Source: Oceanipulchritudo sp049975345
GTDB taxonomy: Bacteria; Verrucomicrobiota; Verrucomicrobiia; Opitutales; Oceanipulchritudinaceae
DNA length: 64,000 bases
Assembly: GCA_049975345.1 (NCBI GenBank)
Contig: JBNGDP010000002.1
Location: 1-64,000, forward strand
Direction: 5' to 3'
Position 1 is the stretch's first letter. Each line of letters starts with the position of its first letter. The notes under the pieces were generated by a model, which was not told the DNA's origin, did not search any database, and saw only the letters and a list, made by a program, of their open reading frames with translations. Of this stretch, positions 42,999 to 52,669 are shown one piece after another. Made by a program: the position numbers and the translations under genes.

Positions 42999-45900
42999 CT
43001 ACTCCACCTGGATCCGGAAGAAGACCTTGTCGTCCGCGCCGGCCGGCACCTGCGCCCGGAACCAGATCCTGGCGGGATCCTCCGCGACAACCTGCAGTTG
43101 CGCGCTGGTGACCTGGTTCCACGGCCCGGCCTGGCCGAGGTCATGGCTGTAGCCGACGGACCATGACACGCCGTCCAACCCCTTGGCCACGGGGAATTCG
43201 AGCACACCGGTTCCGCCGGCGATGTCCACGGACTCCTGCGCCGGATCCGGCGTCAGCGGATCCAGCCCGAGAAGCATGTCGAAAATGTTCAGATAGGCGT
43301 CCCCGTCGGCGTTCGCCAATTCACCCGGTTCCGGGCTGCCGGCAAGGAAAGTGGCGCTCCAGTTGGCGTAGGTCGCGGCCTCCAGCAGGGAGAAATCGAC
43401 ATAATCCAGGTTGAATCCGGAATTCTCCACGTAGGCCCGCAGGATGTAGTGGCCCGCCGGCAGGTAAATCCCGGAAAGGGTGTGCAGCTGATACGTGCTC
43501 CATGCCCCCGTGTTGGCGAAGACCACCGCCGGGGCGATGTTCAACCCGTCCAGTTGGAGGGAGAGGCTGCCTGTGGAATACGGCGAGGCGTAGGCGACAT
43601 CCACGTCGTAGAGTCCGGCCTGGTCGATACGTATGGTGTATTCCATCCATTCCCCGTTGTCGATCCAGCCGATGGTCACGCCGGTCCCGCCCCCTCCCAT
43701 GTCGACGGAATCCGGGTAACGGTAATCGGAGCTGCCTTCGTTGCCGCCGGTGGTGTCGTAATAGGCCCCCGGATTGTAGTCCTCAAACTCGATACGACCG
43801 GGGATGGGCCAGGGCAGCCCGTCCACGCTGAAGGTGCCCGGGAAAGCGGTCGTCAAGGTCACCCCGCTTGTTTCGGCCCATGCGGAGTCACCGATGTTGT
43901 TCCACGCCCGCACACGGTAATGGCGGACGGAACCGGCGCTCAGGCCGCTGTCCATGGCGGTGGTGACGGAAGCGGGATACTCCCCAAGGAGCACCCACGG
44001 ATCAAGGGGATCATCCCGCCACTCCACCCGGAATCCGAAGGCGATTCCTGTGCCCGGTATCCAATCCAGTTTCATGGCGGTGGTGTTGACGGCGCGCGCC
44101 TTGAAACCCACCGGCGCACCCGGAACCGTCGAGGCGGTCGGATAGGTCGTTTCCGTGGCGGTGTTGCTCGGATCGCTGGACCCGTGGATGTTGGTCGCGA
44201 TGACCCGGTAGTCGTATTCCGTTCCCCCGGCAAGTCCGCTGTCGCGATAATTCAATACGGACACGTCGACGGAATCGACCAGGCCCCATGACCCGGACCC
44301 CGCGGGGGAACGCTCAATGTCAAAACCGTCCGCATTCACGGCGGGGTTCTCCCAAGTGAGATCGATCTCTGTATCCGAAACCGCCACGGCCTGCAGGTTG
44401 GCGGGCGCACTGTTGGGTACATCCTCCACAAATAGTTCCACGGGATCCGAGACAAGCACCGCCCCGTCCGCGTCCCAGACCTTGGCCGTGAGGGAATAAA
44501 CCCCGAAGGGAACGCCGGTCCAGGTGTAGGTGTACGGGGCCAATCCGTCGGCATCCATGCCAAGGTAAGTCCCTCCCGAGTAGAATTCGACGCGGTCGAT
44601 GGCCGCCGAACCGGGGGTTACCTGCGCGGTCAGGGCCAGGTCTTCCGGGGCAAGGTAGCTTCCCAACGGATCCGGCCCGGTCAGTTCGACTGCCGGCGGA
44701 CTGGGGAACGATGGCGCTTCCTCAACAAGGAGGGCCGTGTAGGGATCGAACCCCCCGGCCTGCTCCGGTTGCTCGATCTTGGCCGACCAAAGGGCCCGCG
44801 TTCCGTCGGAAACATACTGGTACGTGTAGGGCGGGTTCTCGTCGGTGTGCATCAGGGTCTTGTGGCGGTAGAATGTCACACGCTCCACGGTCACCGACGG
44901 CGTCTCGACCAGAACGGTGAAGTTCGCCGTCTCCCCGGAGAGCATTTCGTCCGGATCGGTGTCCGCGAAGAGGAGCCCCTCCGCCGGCGGGTCGATGGCC
45001 ACCGCACCGGTACGCACGTCGACCGTCGCCGGGGTCACTCCGTCCTTCTTCGTGTTGCCGGAATGGACCGCGTGATCCTCGATTTCCAGCGTCCCGTCCA
45101 TGAGGTTGTCGTAAACATCAGCGGAGAGAACCCCGGGTGAATAATAATCGGCGCGAATGGAAATCCCCTTGTCCACGATATTGTTGCGGACAATGACGTT
45201 GTACATTGGAAAGTCATTGTTGTTTGTGTCCGACTCGACCTGGATATAGGCCGGGCTGATCAGCGTATTGCCTTCAATCAACACATTCCGCGTGTAGGGC
45301 ATCTTGTAGATGCCGATGTAGGCGTTCACGGTATTGTTGCGGATGATGACGTTGTCGATCGTCGTGCCATGCACTTCCTGGTGCAGGATGCCCTCCCCGT
45401 CGACGCTGGAGTACGGCCCCCCGTTCAAGAGGTGACGAAAGACCTCGATCTCGTTGCCCTCGATCAGGACATCATGCCCGCGCCAGTCGATCCCCCGGTT
45501 CTCCAGGGTGGCGGAGTTGCTGACCCGCTTCTCCCCGTTCGGATCATACCAGCGGGTCTTTCCCTGGCGGTCTTTCATGACATTGTCCTTCACGACGAGG
45601 CCCCGCCCGGAGCAGTCCACTTTCACCCGCATGGTGGTGTAGATCCAGTTGTCACGGATCACCGCCCCGCTGTAGAACAGGTTCGGCTGAACCCAGGGAG
45701 GGGCGCCCCATTCACCGGTGCTCCCCTGCACGTTGATGCCGTAATGGTCGGTGTATTCGAAAACATACGGTTCGCCGGAAATCTCCTCCAGGGTCTTCCA
45801 TACCGTCCCGTCCTTGATCAGGTATCCCGGCTCCTCGAAATCATCGATTTCAAGGCTGGCGAGGTCGGCCGGCGCCCCGGTCATGTCCTTCCCGTCATCC

Positions 45901-46631
45901 TGCCGGTGCAGCCAGTAGTGCGCGTCGTTCACCATGCAGTTCGCCACCAGCACATTCCGGTAGGCAGAGGCGGAGATATTGGACGCAAAACGGTATGGGT
46001 GGATCTGCCAGTCGTTTTGCTCCGGTGTGGGCACAGTCCATGGTTGTGGCGAGGCGACGTTGTTGGAACGCACCCCGAGAATGACCACGTTCTCGCTGTT
46101 TGTACCGCCCCCGCCGGCGGAAATGGACGCCCGGTTCACATCCAGGTTCACCAGGCCGACATTGATCCCGCTCCCGCTCGCCATGCCGATCCCCTTGAAG
46201 GCCGTGTCCCATGGGGTGCCCGTGCCGGATGCCACAAAATTGAATTTCGGGAAAATCAGCCGGGAAGGCGGGCGGTAATCCGGATCGGTGGCATCGGCGA
46301 TCACCGGATCCGCTCCCCGCAGTACCACGTTGTCCACCAGTCCAATGCTCTCGGTGAATACGTAATCCCCCGCCGGAAAGTACAGGACCCCGCCCCCGAG
46401 GGCGATTAGGGCATCCCGGGCGGACAAAAATGCGGCATCGTTCGGATTATTTCCGACGTTATCCCCGCCGTGGTTCATGATATTTACAACTTGCGTCCAT
46501 TGAATCTCGCCAGACCAGGGATAGAGGCCGGGATAGCGCGTCTCGACCGGGTTGTCGGTCGGTTGGGCAGAAAGGTTTCCCGCGATCAAGCAGGGCACAA
46601 GGAGGAATAGGGAATGGGAATATTTCATCAT
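42999..46631 (-). CDS. Large secreted beta-helix protein with FN3 and CBM6 domains
   Basis: A 1210-aa protein. The start is placed at ATG 46631, where the signal peptide begins (HSLFLLVPCLIAGNLSA, cleavage near 23); longer forms would overlap the divergent gene's leader. Residues about 30-600 form a pectate-lyase-like parallel beta-helix (GGGVLYFPAGDYVFTESIGL, many NVVIRNN-type rungs). Then come an Ig-like segment (VEFYSGGTYLGMDADG), two fibronectin type III domains (ANLQAVAVSDTEIDLTWENP, about 780; GLSAGSVRHYRVRAWNN, about 930), and a CBM6-type module (IEFEDYNPGAYYDTTGG, about 990; WMEYTIRIDQAG). The end (ADGDAYLNIFDMLLGLDPL) is the secreted-protein tail of the group. Probably an extracellular lyase or glycosidase; catalytic residues unclear. 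Confidence 0.75.
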   Translation of the reverse strand: MMKYSHSLFLLVPCLIAGNLSAQPTDNPVETRYPGLYPWSGEIQWTQVVNIMNHGGDNVGNNPNDAAFLSARDALIALGGGVLYFPAGDYVFTESIGLVDNVVLRGADPVIADATDPDYRPPSRLIFPKFNFVASGTGTPWDTAFKGIGMASGSGINVGLVNLDVNRASISAGGGGTNSENVVILGVRSNNVASPQPWTVPTPEQNDWQIHPYRFASNISASAYRNVLVANCMVNDAHYWLHRQDDGKDMTGAPADLASLEIDDFEEPGYLIKDGTVWKTLEEISGEPYVFEYTDHYGINVQGSTGEWGAPPWVQPNLFYSGAVIRDNWIYTTMRVKVDCSGRGLVVKDNVMKDRQGKTRWYDPNGEKRVSNSATLENRGIDWRGHDVLIEGNEIEVFRHLLNGGPYSSVDGEGILHQEVHGTTIDNVIIRNNTVNAYIGIYKMPYTRNVLIEGNTLISPAYIQVESDTNNNDFPMYNVIVRNNIVDKGISIRADYYSPGVLSADVYDNLMDGTLEIEDHAVHSGNTKKDGVTPATVDVRTGAVAIDPPAEGLLFADTDPDEMLSGETANFTVLVETPSVTVERVTFYRHKTLMHTDENPPYTYQYVSDGTRALWSAKIEQPEQAGGFDPYTALLVEEAPSFPSPPAVELTGPDPLGSYLAPEDLALTAQVTPGSAAIDRVEFYSGGTYLGMDADGLAPYTYTWTGVPFGVYSLTAKVWDADGAVLVSDPVELFVEDVPNSAPANLQAVAVSDTEIDLTWENPAVNADGFDIERSPAGSGSWGLVDSVDVSVLNYRDSGLAGGTEYDYRVIATNIHGSSDPSNTATETTYPTASTVPGAPVGFKARAVNTTAMKLDWIPGTGIAFGFRVEWRDDPLDPWVLLGEYPASVTTAMDSGLSAGSVRHYRVRAWNNIGDSAWAETSGVTLTTAFPGTFSVDGLPWPIPGRIEFEDYNPGAYYDTTGGNEGSSDYRYPDSVDMGGGGTGVTIGWIDNGEWMEYTIRIDQAGLYDVDVAYASPYSTGSLSLQLDGLNIAPAVVFANTGAWSTYQLHTLSGIYLPAGHYILRAYVENSGFNLDYVDFSLLEAATYANWSATFLAGSPEPGELANADGDAYLNIFDMLLGLDPLTPDPAQESVDIAGGTGVLEFPVAKGLDGVSWSVGYSHDLGQAGPWNQVTSAQLQVVAEDPARIWFRAQVPAGADDKVFFRIQVE

Positions 46632-46717
46632 CACAGGATAGCAGGAGTTGATGGGTAAGACAAATTGCGTAATAAAAGTTCCCCTCCTTGACAAAGAAAA
46701 TCGTCTGCCCGAAAACC

Positions 46718-48724
46718 ATGAGCATGGACGATCAATTTCACCTGGGAGCGAGCTGGTATCCGGAGATGTGGCCACCGGAGGAATGGCCGAAGGACATCGC
46801 CCGGATGCGGGAAGTTGGCTTCACCCTGATCCGCCTCTTTGAATTCGCATGGAAGCGCTTCGAGCCCCGGGAAGGGGAATTTGATTTTGCCTGGGCGCGG
46901 GAGATCCTGGACCAGCTCCATGCAGCCGGCATCCGGGCCATGCTGGGCACCCCCACGGCGGCCCCTCCGGCCTGGCTTACCAGTGCATACCCGGAAGTGC
47001 TGCAAATGCACGCGGACGGCACACGCAAGACCCACGGCAAGCGCAAGCATTACAACCATCATTCATCAAAATACCGTGCATTCGCCCGGCGGATCGCGGC
47101 GAAAATGGCGGAGGAACTGGGGAACCACCCGGCGGTGCACAGCTGGCAGATCGACAACGAGATGTCGGGCTTCGATTACGGGCCGGAGACCAGGGAAAAA
47201 TTCCATGCCTGGCTGGAGGAAAAGTACGGCGACATCGAAAACCTGAACCGCACCTGGGGCCTGGATTTCTGGTCGCAGGCCTACGACCGCTTTGAACAGG
47301 TTCCGTTATGCACCGCCTCGGTCGGTTCCATCGCCGTGCCCGAACGCCACCATCCCTCGCTGATCATGGCGATCGCCCGTTTTCAGAATGAAGCCTGGAC
47401 GATTTTCATCAGGGAACAAGTGGAGGAAATCCGCAAACATTGTCACCACCCGATCACGACAAACATGACCGGCTTCATCGGGCAGATGGACTGGCCGGCG
47501 CACTTCCGGGTTCTCGACCGTTCGGGAACCAGCCTTTACGCGGATCTTTCCCACATTCATATCAACTACAGCAAGATGGACCGCTTGCGGGCGGAAAAGC
47601 CCCACCCTTTCTGGATGCTGGAGACCGCCCCCAACTGGTCCGGTGGCGGCCCAGTCTGGAATATCCACCATGACCACAACGGCGTCCGCGCCGTCACCTG
47701 GATGACCATGTTTCTGGGAGGAAGCATGGTCCTGTACTGGCAATGGCGCAGCCACTGGGCCGGACAGGAGATGCAGCATGGAACCTGCGTGGGCCAGACC
47801 GGCCAATGGATGCCGGGTAAGGAGACCTGGGCCCGTCTGGCTTCCGAGTTCAAGGAGCATGGTGAATGGCTGCTGGCCCATCCGGCCCAACGGGGACCCA
47901 TTGCCATCATGGCCAATTGCGAAAACGCCTGGCTCTTTTCCATCGACCCGGTCGATCCGGAAAACCAGTATGCCAAGCGCATCCTCGAGGATTACTACAT
48001 GCCGCTCAAGCGGTCCCACTACCACCGCGACATCATCGACGAACAGGCCGGCCTCTCCCCGTACCGTCTTCTCATCTGTCCGCACATGTCCATCCTGCGG
48101 GAGGAGACCCGGGAAGCCCTGGAAGAATGGGTCCGCGAAGGCGGGCGCTTGCTGCTCGGGCCGCTGGTCGGGACGCGCTCCGTGGAAATGACCGCGTGGA
48201 CGGACCGGACCTTCGGGGGGCTCGAGGACCTGATGGGAGCCGATGGCGCCATACGGTTCACCCCCCATTGGGTCGAGGACACGATCGACGTCGAATTCAG
48301 CGACGCAACCCGCTGCCATCCGAAGTTCTGGTGCGAGGGATTCTCGCCCCGGGAGGGAACCGAAGTACTCGCCACCTACCGGGGCGGTTACGGGGATGGG
48401 CACCCGGCCGTGGTTTCCCGCTCTCTCGGGAAGGGACGCATCATCACGGTGGGCTGTCCCCTTGAGGAGACGGCTTATCTTGCCCTGGTCCGCAGCCTCG
48501 CCGCCGAGGCGGGGGTCCATCCGGTTGTCGAGGGAAGCGAACGGGTCCTGGCCTGTCCCCGTGTGGACACGGAAGGGAAGGTCGTGGCCATCGGACTGGT
48601 CAACACCGTCAAGGAGAGACAGGCCATACGGCTTCCCATGGCCGGAACCGATCTGCTCAATGGGGAATCCACAGGCGAGGATATTCATTTGAACCCCCTT
48701 GAAGTGAAAATCATAACCTTCTAG
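46718..48724 (+). CDS. GH42 beta-galactosidase
   Basis: A 668-aa enzyme from ATG 46718 (46724 is also possible; an upstream TTG is part of a TTGACA-like stretch). The barrel starts FHLGASWYPEMWPPEEWPK. The acid/base region is HSWQIDNEMSG (about 137-147), with the conserved N-E of GH42, and a second candidate acidic site is MLETAPNW (about 305-312). The WQWRSHWAGQEMQHG region and the trimerisation domain (about 390-590) follow. No signal peptide, so cytosolic. It cleaves beta-galactosides or related oligosaccharides. It is divergent from the secreted 1210-aa gene and shares about 85 bases of promoter region with it; the next gene follows after 9 bases. Confidence 0.9.
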   Translation: MSMDDQFHLGASWYPEMWPPEEWPKDIARMREVGFTLIRLFEFAWKRFEPREGEFDFAWAREILDQLHAAGIRAMLGTPTAAPPAWLTSAYPEVLQMHADGTRKTHGKRKHYNHHSSKYRAFARRIAAKMAEELGNHPAVHSWQIDNEMSGFDYGPETREKFHAWLEEKYGDIENLNRTWGLDFWSQAYDRFEQVPLCTASVGSIAVPERHHPSLIMAIARFQNEAWTIFIREQVEEIRKHCHHPITTNMTGFIGQMDWPAHFRVLDRSGTSLYADLSHIHINYSKMDRLRAEKPHPFWMLETAPNWSGGGPVWNIHHDHNGVRAVTWMTMFLGGSMVLYWQWRSHWAGQEMQHGTCVGQTGQWMPGKETWARLASEFKEHGEWLLAHPAQRGPIAIMANCENAWLFSIDPVDPENQYAKRILEDYYMPLKRSHYHRDIIDEQAGLSPYRLLICPHMSILREETREALEEWVREGGRLLLGPLVGTRSVEMTAWTDRTFGGLEDLMGADGAIRFTPHWVEDTIDVEFSDATRCHPKFWCEGFSPREGTEVLATYRGGYGDGHPAVVSRSLGKGRIITVGCPLEETAYLALVRSLAAEAGVHPVVEGSERVLACPRVDTEGKVVAIGLVNTVKERQAIRLPMAGTDLLNGESTGEDIHLNPLEVKIITF

Positions 48725-48733
48725 CCTCTCCTT

Positions 48734-50590
48734 ATGCCAAAGCTGTTTATCGCCCCGAACCGCCACGCGGAATGGCTGGACCAGATCCGGGCAAAGGAGC
48801 CCACCGCCCTTGCCATGCTTGCGCACATGCGTGCGCTCTCCGCCGGTCCGGACCATTCCGCCATGCAGGGTCCCGATGGGGTCAAGAGCGAAATCGACTG
48901 TGCCCTTGCGGGGATGGCTCTGGCCTGGTTTGATCAGGACGCCGGCGCCGCCGGGCATGCCCGGCGGGAAGTGCTGGAGTGCCTCGATAAGATCCATAAA
49001 TCCGATCTGGGAAAGGCGGCCACCAGCCTCACGGCCGTGCTGGCATGGGAGTTCGGCAGGGACCTCTGGGAGGAAACCGAGCGGAAGGACTTCGCCGCAA
49101 CCATACAAGACATCGCCCGTTCCTTTCTGGAAATCAGCGCGGGCAATCCCCACTCCGTCACCAACAACTGGTGGATGCTCAGCCATGGCGGCTGCCTGCT
49201 GGCCTGCATGGCCGTGGATGGGGAAGCGGGCCCCGATGGAAAGATCGACCTTGGCGACTTGAAGCAATGGGCCCTCGGCCGCTTCAAGGCCTTCTGCGGA
49301 CACTTCGGATCGGCCGGCCTCTACCATGAGGGCAGCGGATACATCACCTACACCCTCAGCATGCTGATGCCGGTGGTCTATGCCGTTGAGAAGCACCTGG
49401 ACCCGGATTTCCTCAAGGAGTTTCCCCAGCTGCGCCGGAGCATCCCCAGCATTCTGGTCGGTTGTGCGGCCTTCGAGCACAAGGACAGCGGGGCCGATGA
49501 TCCCGTTTTCGGCGCCTCGCTGCAATGGAATGACGCCGGGCGGTCCTGCCTCGGGATCAATCCCTTTATTCCCGGCATGGCCCTCGCACCCCCGGAATGG
49601 AGGGGCGCCCTGCGCGCGGTGTTCGACCGGCTCCTGGGGATCAAGGGCCGCAATGCATGGACCTGCCCCTACCGGGGGTTCGGCCTTGCCGTGGCCCTGT
49701 ATCCATTTTCCACGACATCGGCTGATCCGGACGGGATCCTCCCCCGCCATGTTCTCGACCAGCGCCAGGGCCTCGGCCTGTGGAGAAGCGCGTGGGGGGG
49801 AGGCGATGAATCCGTGTTCGGATGGTATGCGCGTTCCGTCCACCCGGGCGGCCACAGCCAGGATGACGCCGCCTCCATCCGCCTCATGGCCCTCGGGCGG
49901 ACCTGGATCTGCGGCGGGGGACAGGCCCGCGGAAAAGCCGAATGGCAGAGCATCTTCACACAGGCCGCTTCCGGGGACCGGCCCACCCCGGCTCCACTCG
50001 CCCATGTCAGCACAATCGATGTCCGGGATTCCGGCGGCGTGGTCGGAATGGATACGCGCAAGTGCTGCGGGGCCTACGGGGAGCGGTACCTTTCATGGCG
50101 TTCCGATACCGGACACCCCTTCTGCCTGGCCATGCTGGACCTGCTGGATGAACACCGGGAACCGCCCCTTGACTGGCAGTGGAACCTCTCCTTCCCGCGT
50201 GAACTGGAAACCACCATCCATGAAGACGGGTTGGGGTTCACCCTCCTCGACCCGGAACGGGGAAGACTCACCGGACGGTTTCTCATCGACGCCCCGTCCA
50301 GCCTGGAGTCCCTCCAGATGCCCGGTTCCAGCAGGACCTACAGCGGGGGAAAGACCATTCAGTATCCGGGGGATCGATACATCCGCGCCGCCTTTCCCGC
50401 CTGCCGGCAGGGTCGCATCCTCGTGGGGATCGTCGTCAGTAAAGAAGAGGTCGAGATCCGCTTCGCGGACAATTCCATCCTGCTGAATGGAAAACCGTGG
50501 AAGGATCCCTTTTTCCCGGCCATACTCAAGTCGGTCGACCTCGCACAAAGCCCCCCGAACCGGATGAGGAATCCGGCCGGGTGCCCGTGA
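48734..50590 (+). CDS. Heparinase II/III-like (alpha/alpha)n-barrel protein
   Basis: A 618-aa cytosolic protein, 9 bases behind the GH42 gene. Residues about 1-340 are an alpha/alpha toroid (NNWWMLSHGGCLLACMAV, about 136-153, and YHEGSGYITYTLSMLMPVV, about 197-215, look like the conserved Asn/His and Tyr sites of heparinase-type lyases). From about 350 the chain turns to a beta-sandwich (HPGGHSQDDAASIRLMALG, about 376-394). This two-part build is that of the PL12/PL15/PL21 group, which cut uronic-acid polysaccharides by beta-elimination. I cannot assign a family number or prove catalytic residues. Converges with the OPT-like gene; only 4 bases lie between the two stop codons. Confidence 0.6.
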   Translation: MPKLFIAPNRHAEWLDQIRAKEPTALAMLAHMRALSAGPDHSAMQGPDGVKSEIDCALAGMALAWFDQDAGAAGHARREVLECLDKIHKSDLGKAATSLTAVLAWEFGRDLWEETERKDFAATIQDIARSFLEISAGNPHSVTNNWWMLSHGGCLLACMAVDGEAGPDGKIDLGDLKQWALGRFKAFCGHFGSAGLYHEGSGYITYTLSMLMPVVYAVEKHLDPDFLKEFPQLRRSIPSILVGCAAFEHKDSGADDPVFGASLQWNDAGRSCLGINPFIPGMALAPPEWRGALRAVFDRLLGIKGRNAWTCPYRGFGLAVALYPFSTTSADPDGILPRHVLDQRQGLGLWRSAWGGGDESVFGWYARSVHPGGHSQDDAASIRLMALGRTWICGGGQARGKAEWQSIFTQAASGDRPTPAPLAHVSTIDVRDSGGVVGMDTRKCCGAYGERYLSWRSDTGHPFCLAMLDLLDEHREPPLDWQWNLSFPRELETTIHEDGLGFTLLDPERGRLTGRFLIDAPSSLESLQMPGSSRTYSGGKTIQYPGDRYIRAAFPACRQGRILVGIVVSKEEVEIRFADNSILLNGKPWKDPFFPAILKSVDLAQSPPNRMRNPAGCP

Positions 50591-50594
50591 CACT

Positions 50595-52661
50595 TCAGAA
50601 TCCCGACCCGATCGAGGTCCAGAGGAAATTGAGGGCGATGGAGAACATTCCCGTGAGCCCCATTCCCGCCATGAATCCGACGGTGAGGATCGGGGTGTAA
50701 TTGGTCCACTTCTCCCTGCCGAACTTTTTCGCGAGGACGAAGCGGCCAAGGACGGCCCCGGTGAAGATCATGATGGCATTGTGCGGATAGGCGGCCATCG
50801 CCCCGAGGCCGCCGTAGATGTATTGGGCGCTGATCCCGAGCAGGGAGAAAACGCCGAAAAGGGAAAGGGCCACGGTGAGGGCCAGGCCAATGACGAAGGG
50901 CTTGAGAGCCTCGAACAGCAGGCTCTGCCCCTCCTGCATGGAGGCGGCCCAGAGCGCCTTCAACTGTGCGAACTGCGGCCAGAATTTCTGCACGTAGGGA
51001 TAGTCGTCCGAGGGGATGGGCCCAAGCCCGCTGATGTAACTCCAGAAAACATAGGAGGCCAGCAGCATGAGGGGGAAAATCAGCAGTTCCGCCTTGAGGA
51101 TCGAGGTGAAACGGGTCCGGGTAAGCTGTGTCTCCTTGAAAAGGTCGGCCATCTGCCCGTAGTTGTGAATGGGCATCGGGGCGAACCAGATGTTCACCCC
51201 GCGGAACCCCGAAGTGAAGATCGCCGCCTCGGTGATAAAGGGGATACCCGCGTGCTGGCCCGCGATGCCGGAAAGACGGGCGTTGATGTAGGTGTTCAAC
51301 GGGGTGAAAATGAAGGCAAATCCGGCCAGCCACCAGATACTGAAGCGTTCCTCCGGGGCAATGCCGCTGTTGATCAGGTAATTGGAGAGGAATATGAAAC
51401 CCAGGGAAGCGCTAATCCAGACGACCAGTGGCAGCCAGAAGGGGGGATCGCCGCGTTCCTTGTCCCGCGCCCAGAGCTTTTCCACCCGGAAACCTCCCTT
51501 TTCCTTTCCCTGTTCCCTGCCGCGTTTGTGTTTGAGCCAGGCCCGCACCGCACCAAAAATCCCGACCACGGCGATGGCGAAGGAGGTGCCGATGCCCACC
51601 GAAAGGTAAACATCGATCTGGGTGGCGACATGCGTCTCGATGGCGTCCTTGCCGGGCGCCCAGGTGGGCAGGTGGCCGAGGCGCTGGAGAATCGGATTGA
51701 GAATCACCTGGATGCTGATCGCCGTCACGAACATGCCGACCACCACCCGCCAGGGAAGAACAAACCCGATGAAAAGGAGTGCCAGGTTGAGGCTGATCCC
51801 GATGGTTCCCCCGGGCAGAATGTTCTCAAAGGTGGTGGTCAGATCAAGAAAGGGGATGGGCAGCAGCTGGATCGGCTTCCCGAACAGGGCCGAGGTGAGC
51901 GTCGGAACCGCGATGTACAAGATCCCGAAAGCGGCCCCCATGATGACCCCCATGGAGAAGCAGGAGCGCCGGTACCCGCTTTTGCGCTTGTCCTGGCTGG
52001 TTTCCGCAAGGGCGATGGCCCCCTCGGCGTGCACCGGGGCGAGGGGAAAAGGCAGCCCTTCCATCTCCGCCGTCGCCCGGAAGGCGATGTACCCGAGGGA
52101 AAGCTGGGTGAACTTCGACAGCAGCATCGCCGAGATGATGACCGTCACGGCCGGCCACCAGACCGGACTGTGGAACGGCATGTAAGCAGCATCCCCGTAG
52201 GGGGCCACCCAATCAGCCACCTCGTGGGAGATTCCGAAACTGTGGAAGGCTTCCGAATTGCGCATGTACCGGTTCCAGACCATCCAGGCGAAGATGCCGC
52301 CGCCAAGGGCCATGCCCCCCGCGATATGGCTCAACTGGCTGGCCGTGTACTTCAAAATGTACAGCTCCTGTTTGCGCAGGGTGATGAAGGCACGGCGTGA
52401 GATCTCGACAAAAAGGATGATGGTCACCCATTCGGCGGCGGTGCCGAGGTCCTGGCCGATCATCAACCCCATGAAGATCACCCCGGGTAGCATGACGAAA
52501 CAGATGAAGAGGGCCCCCAGTATCGTGCGCCATGAGAACCCGTCCTCATAAGGCTCGTTCTGGATCGCCTCGATGGAGAAGCTGGCGTCGTAGAACTTGT
52601 CCTCCCTGGCCTTGGTATCGGAGGATTCCGGGACTTTTGGGTTCTCGGGCTTGTCGGGCAT
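50595..52661 (-). CDS. OPT-like (DUF6785-type) multi-pass membrane protein
   Basis: A 688-aa protein from ATG 52661, 8 bases behind the stop of the giant FtsX gene and followed by the convergent heparinase-like gene. It has about 14-16 hydrophobic segments with a charged N-terminal tail (about 1-45). It resembles the oligopeptide-transporter-like proteins annotated DUF6785/DUF6784 in Planctomycetes and Verrucomicrobiota (GLPFPLAPVHAEGAIALAET, about 201-220, is a loop of that group). It is the last gene of the operon and the smaller of two such proteins in it. Substrate unknown; the family suggests peptide- or siderophore-like molecules. Confidence 0.7.
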   Translation of the reverse strand: MPDKPENPKVPESSDTKAREDKFYDASFSIEAIQNEPYEDGFSWRTILGALFICFVMLPGVIFMGLMIGQDLGTAAEWVTIILFVEISRRAFITLRKQELYILKYTASQLSHIAGGMALGGGIFAWMVWNRYMRNSEAFHSFGISHEVADWVAPYGDAAYMPFHSPVWWPAVTVIISAMLLSKFTQLSLGYIAFRATAEMEGLPFPLAPVHAEGAIALAETSQDKRKSGYRRSCFSMGVIMGAAFGILYIAVPTLTSALFGKPIQLLPIPFLDLTTTFENILPGGTIGISLNLALLFIGFVLPWRVVVGMFVTAISIQVILNPILQRLGHLPTWAPGKDAIETHVATQIDVYLSVGIGTSFAIAVVGIFGAVRAWLKHKRGREQGKEKGGFRVEKLWARDKERGDPPFWLPLVVWISASLGFIFLSNYLINSGIAPEERFSIWWLAGFAFIFTPLNTYINARLSGIAGQHAGIPFITEAAIFTSGFRGVNIWFAPMPIHNYGQMADLFKETQLTRTRFTSILKAELLIFPLMLLASYVFWSYISGLGPIPSDDYPYVQKFWPQFAQLKALWAASMQEGQSLLFEALKPFVIGLALTVALSLFGVFSLLGISAQYIYGGLGAMAAYPHNAIMIFTGAVLGRFVLAKKFGREKWTNYTPILTVGFMAGMGLTGMFSIALNFLWTSIGSGF

Positions 52662-52669
52662 GGTCGGGG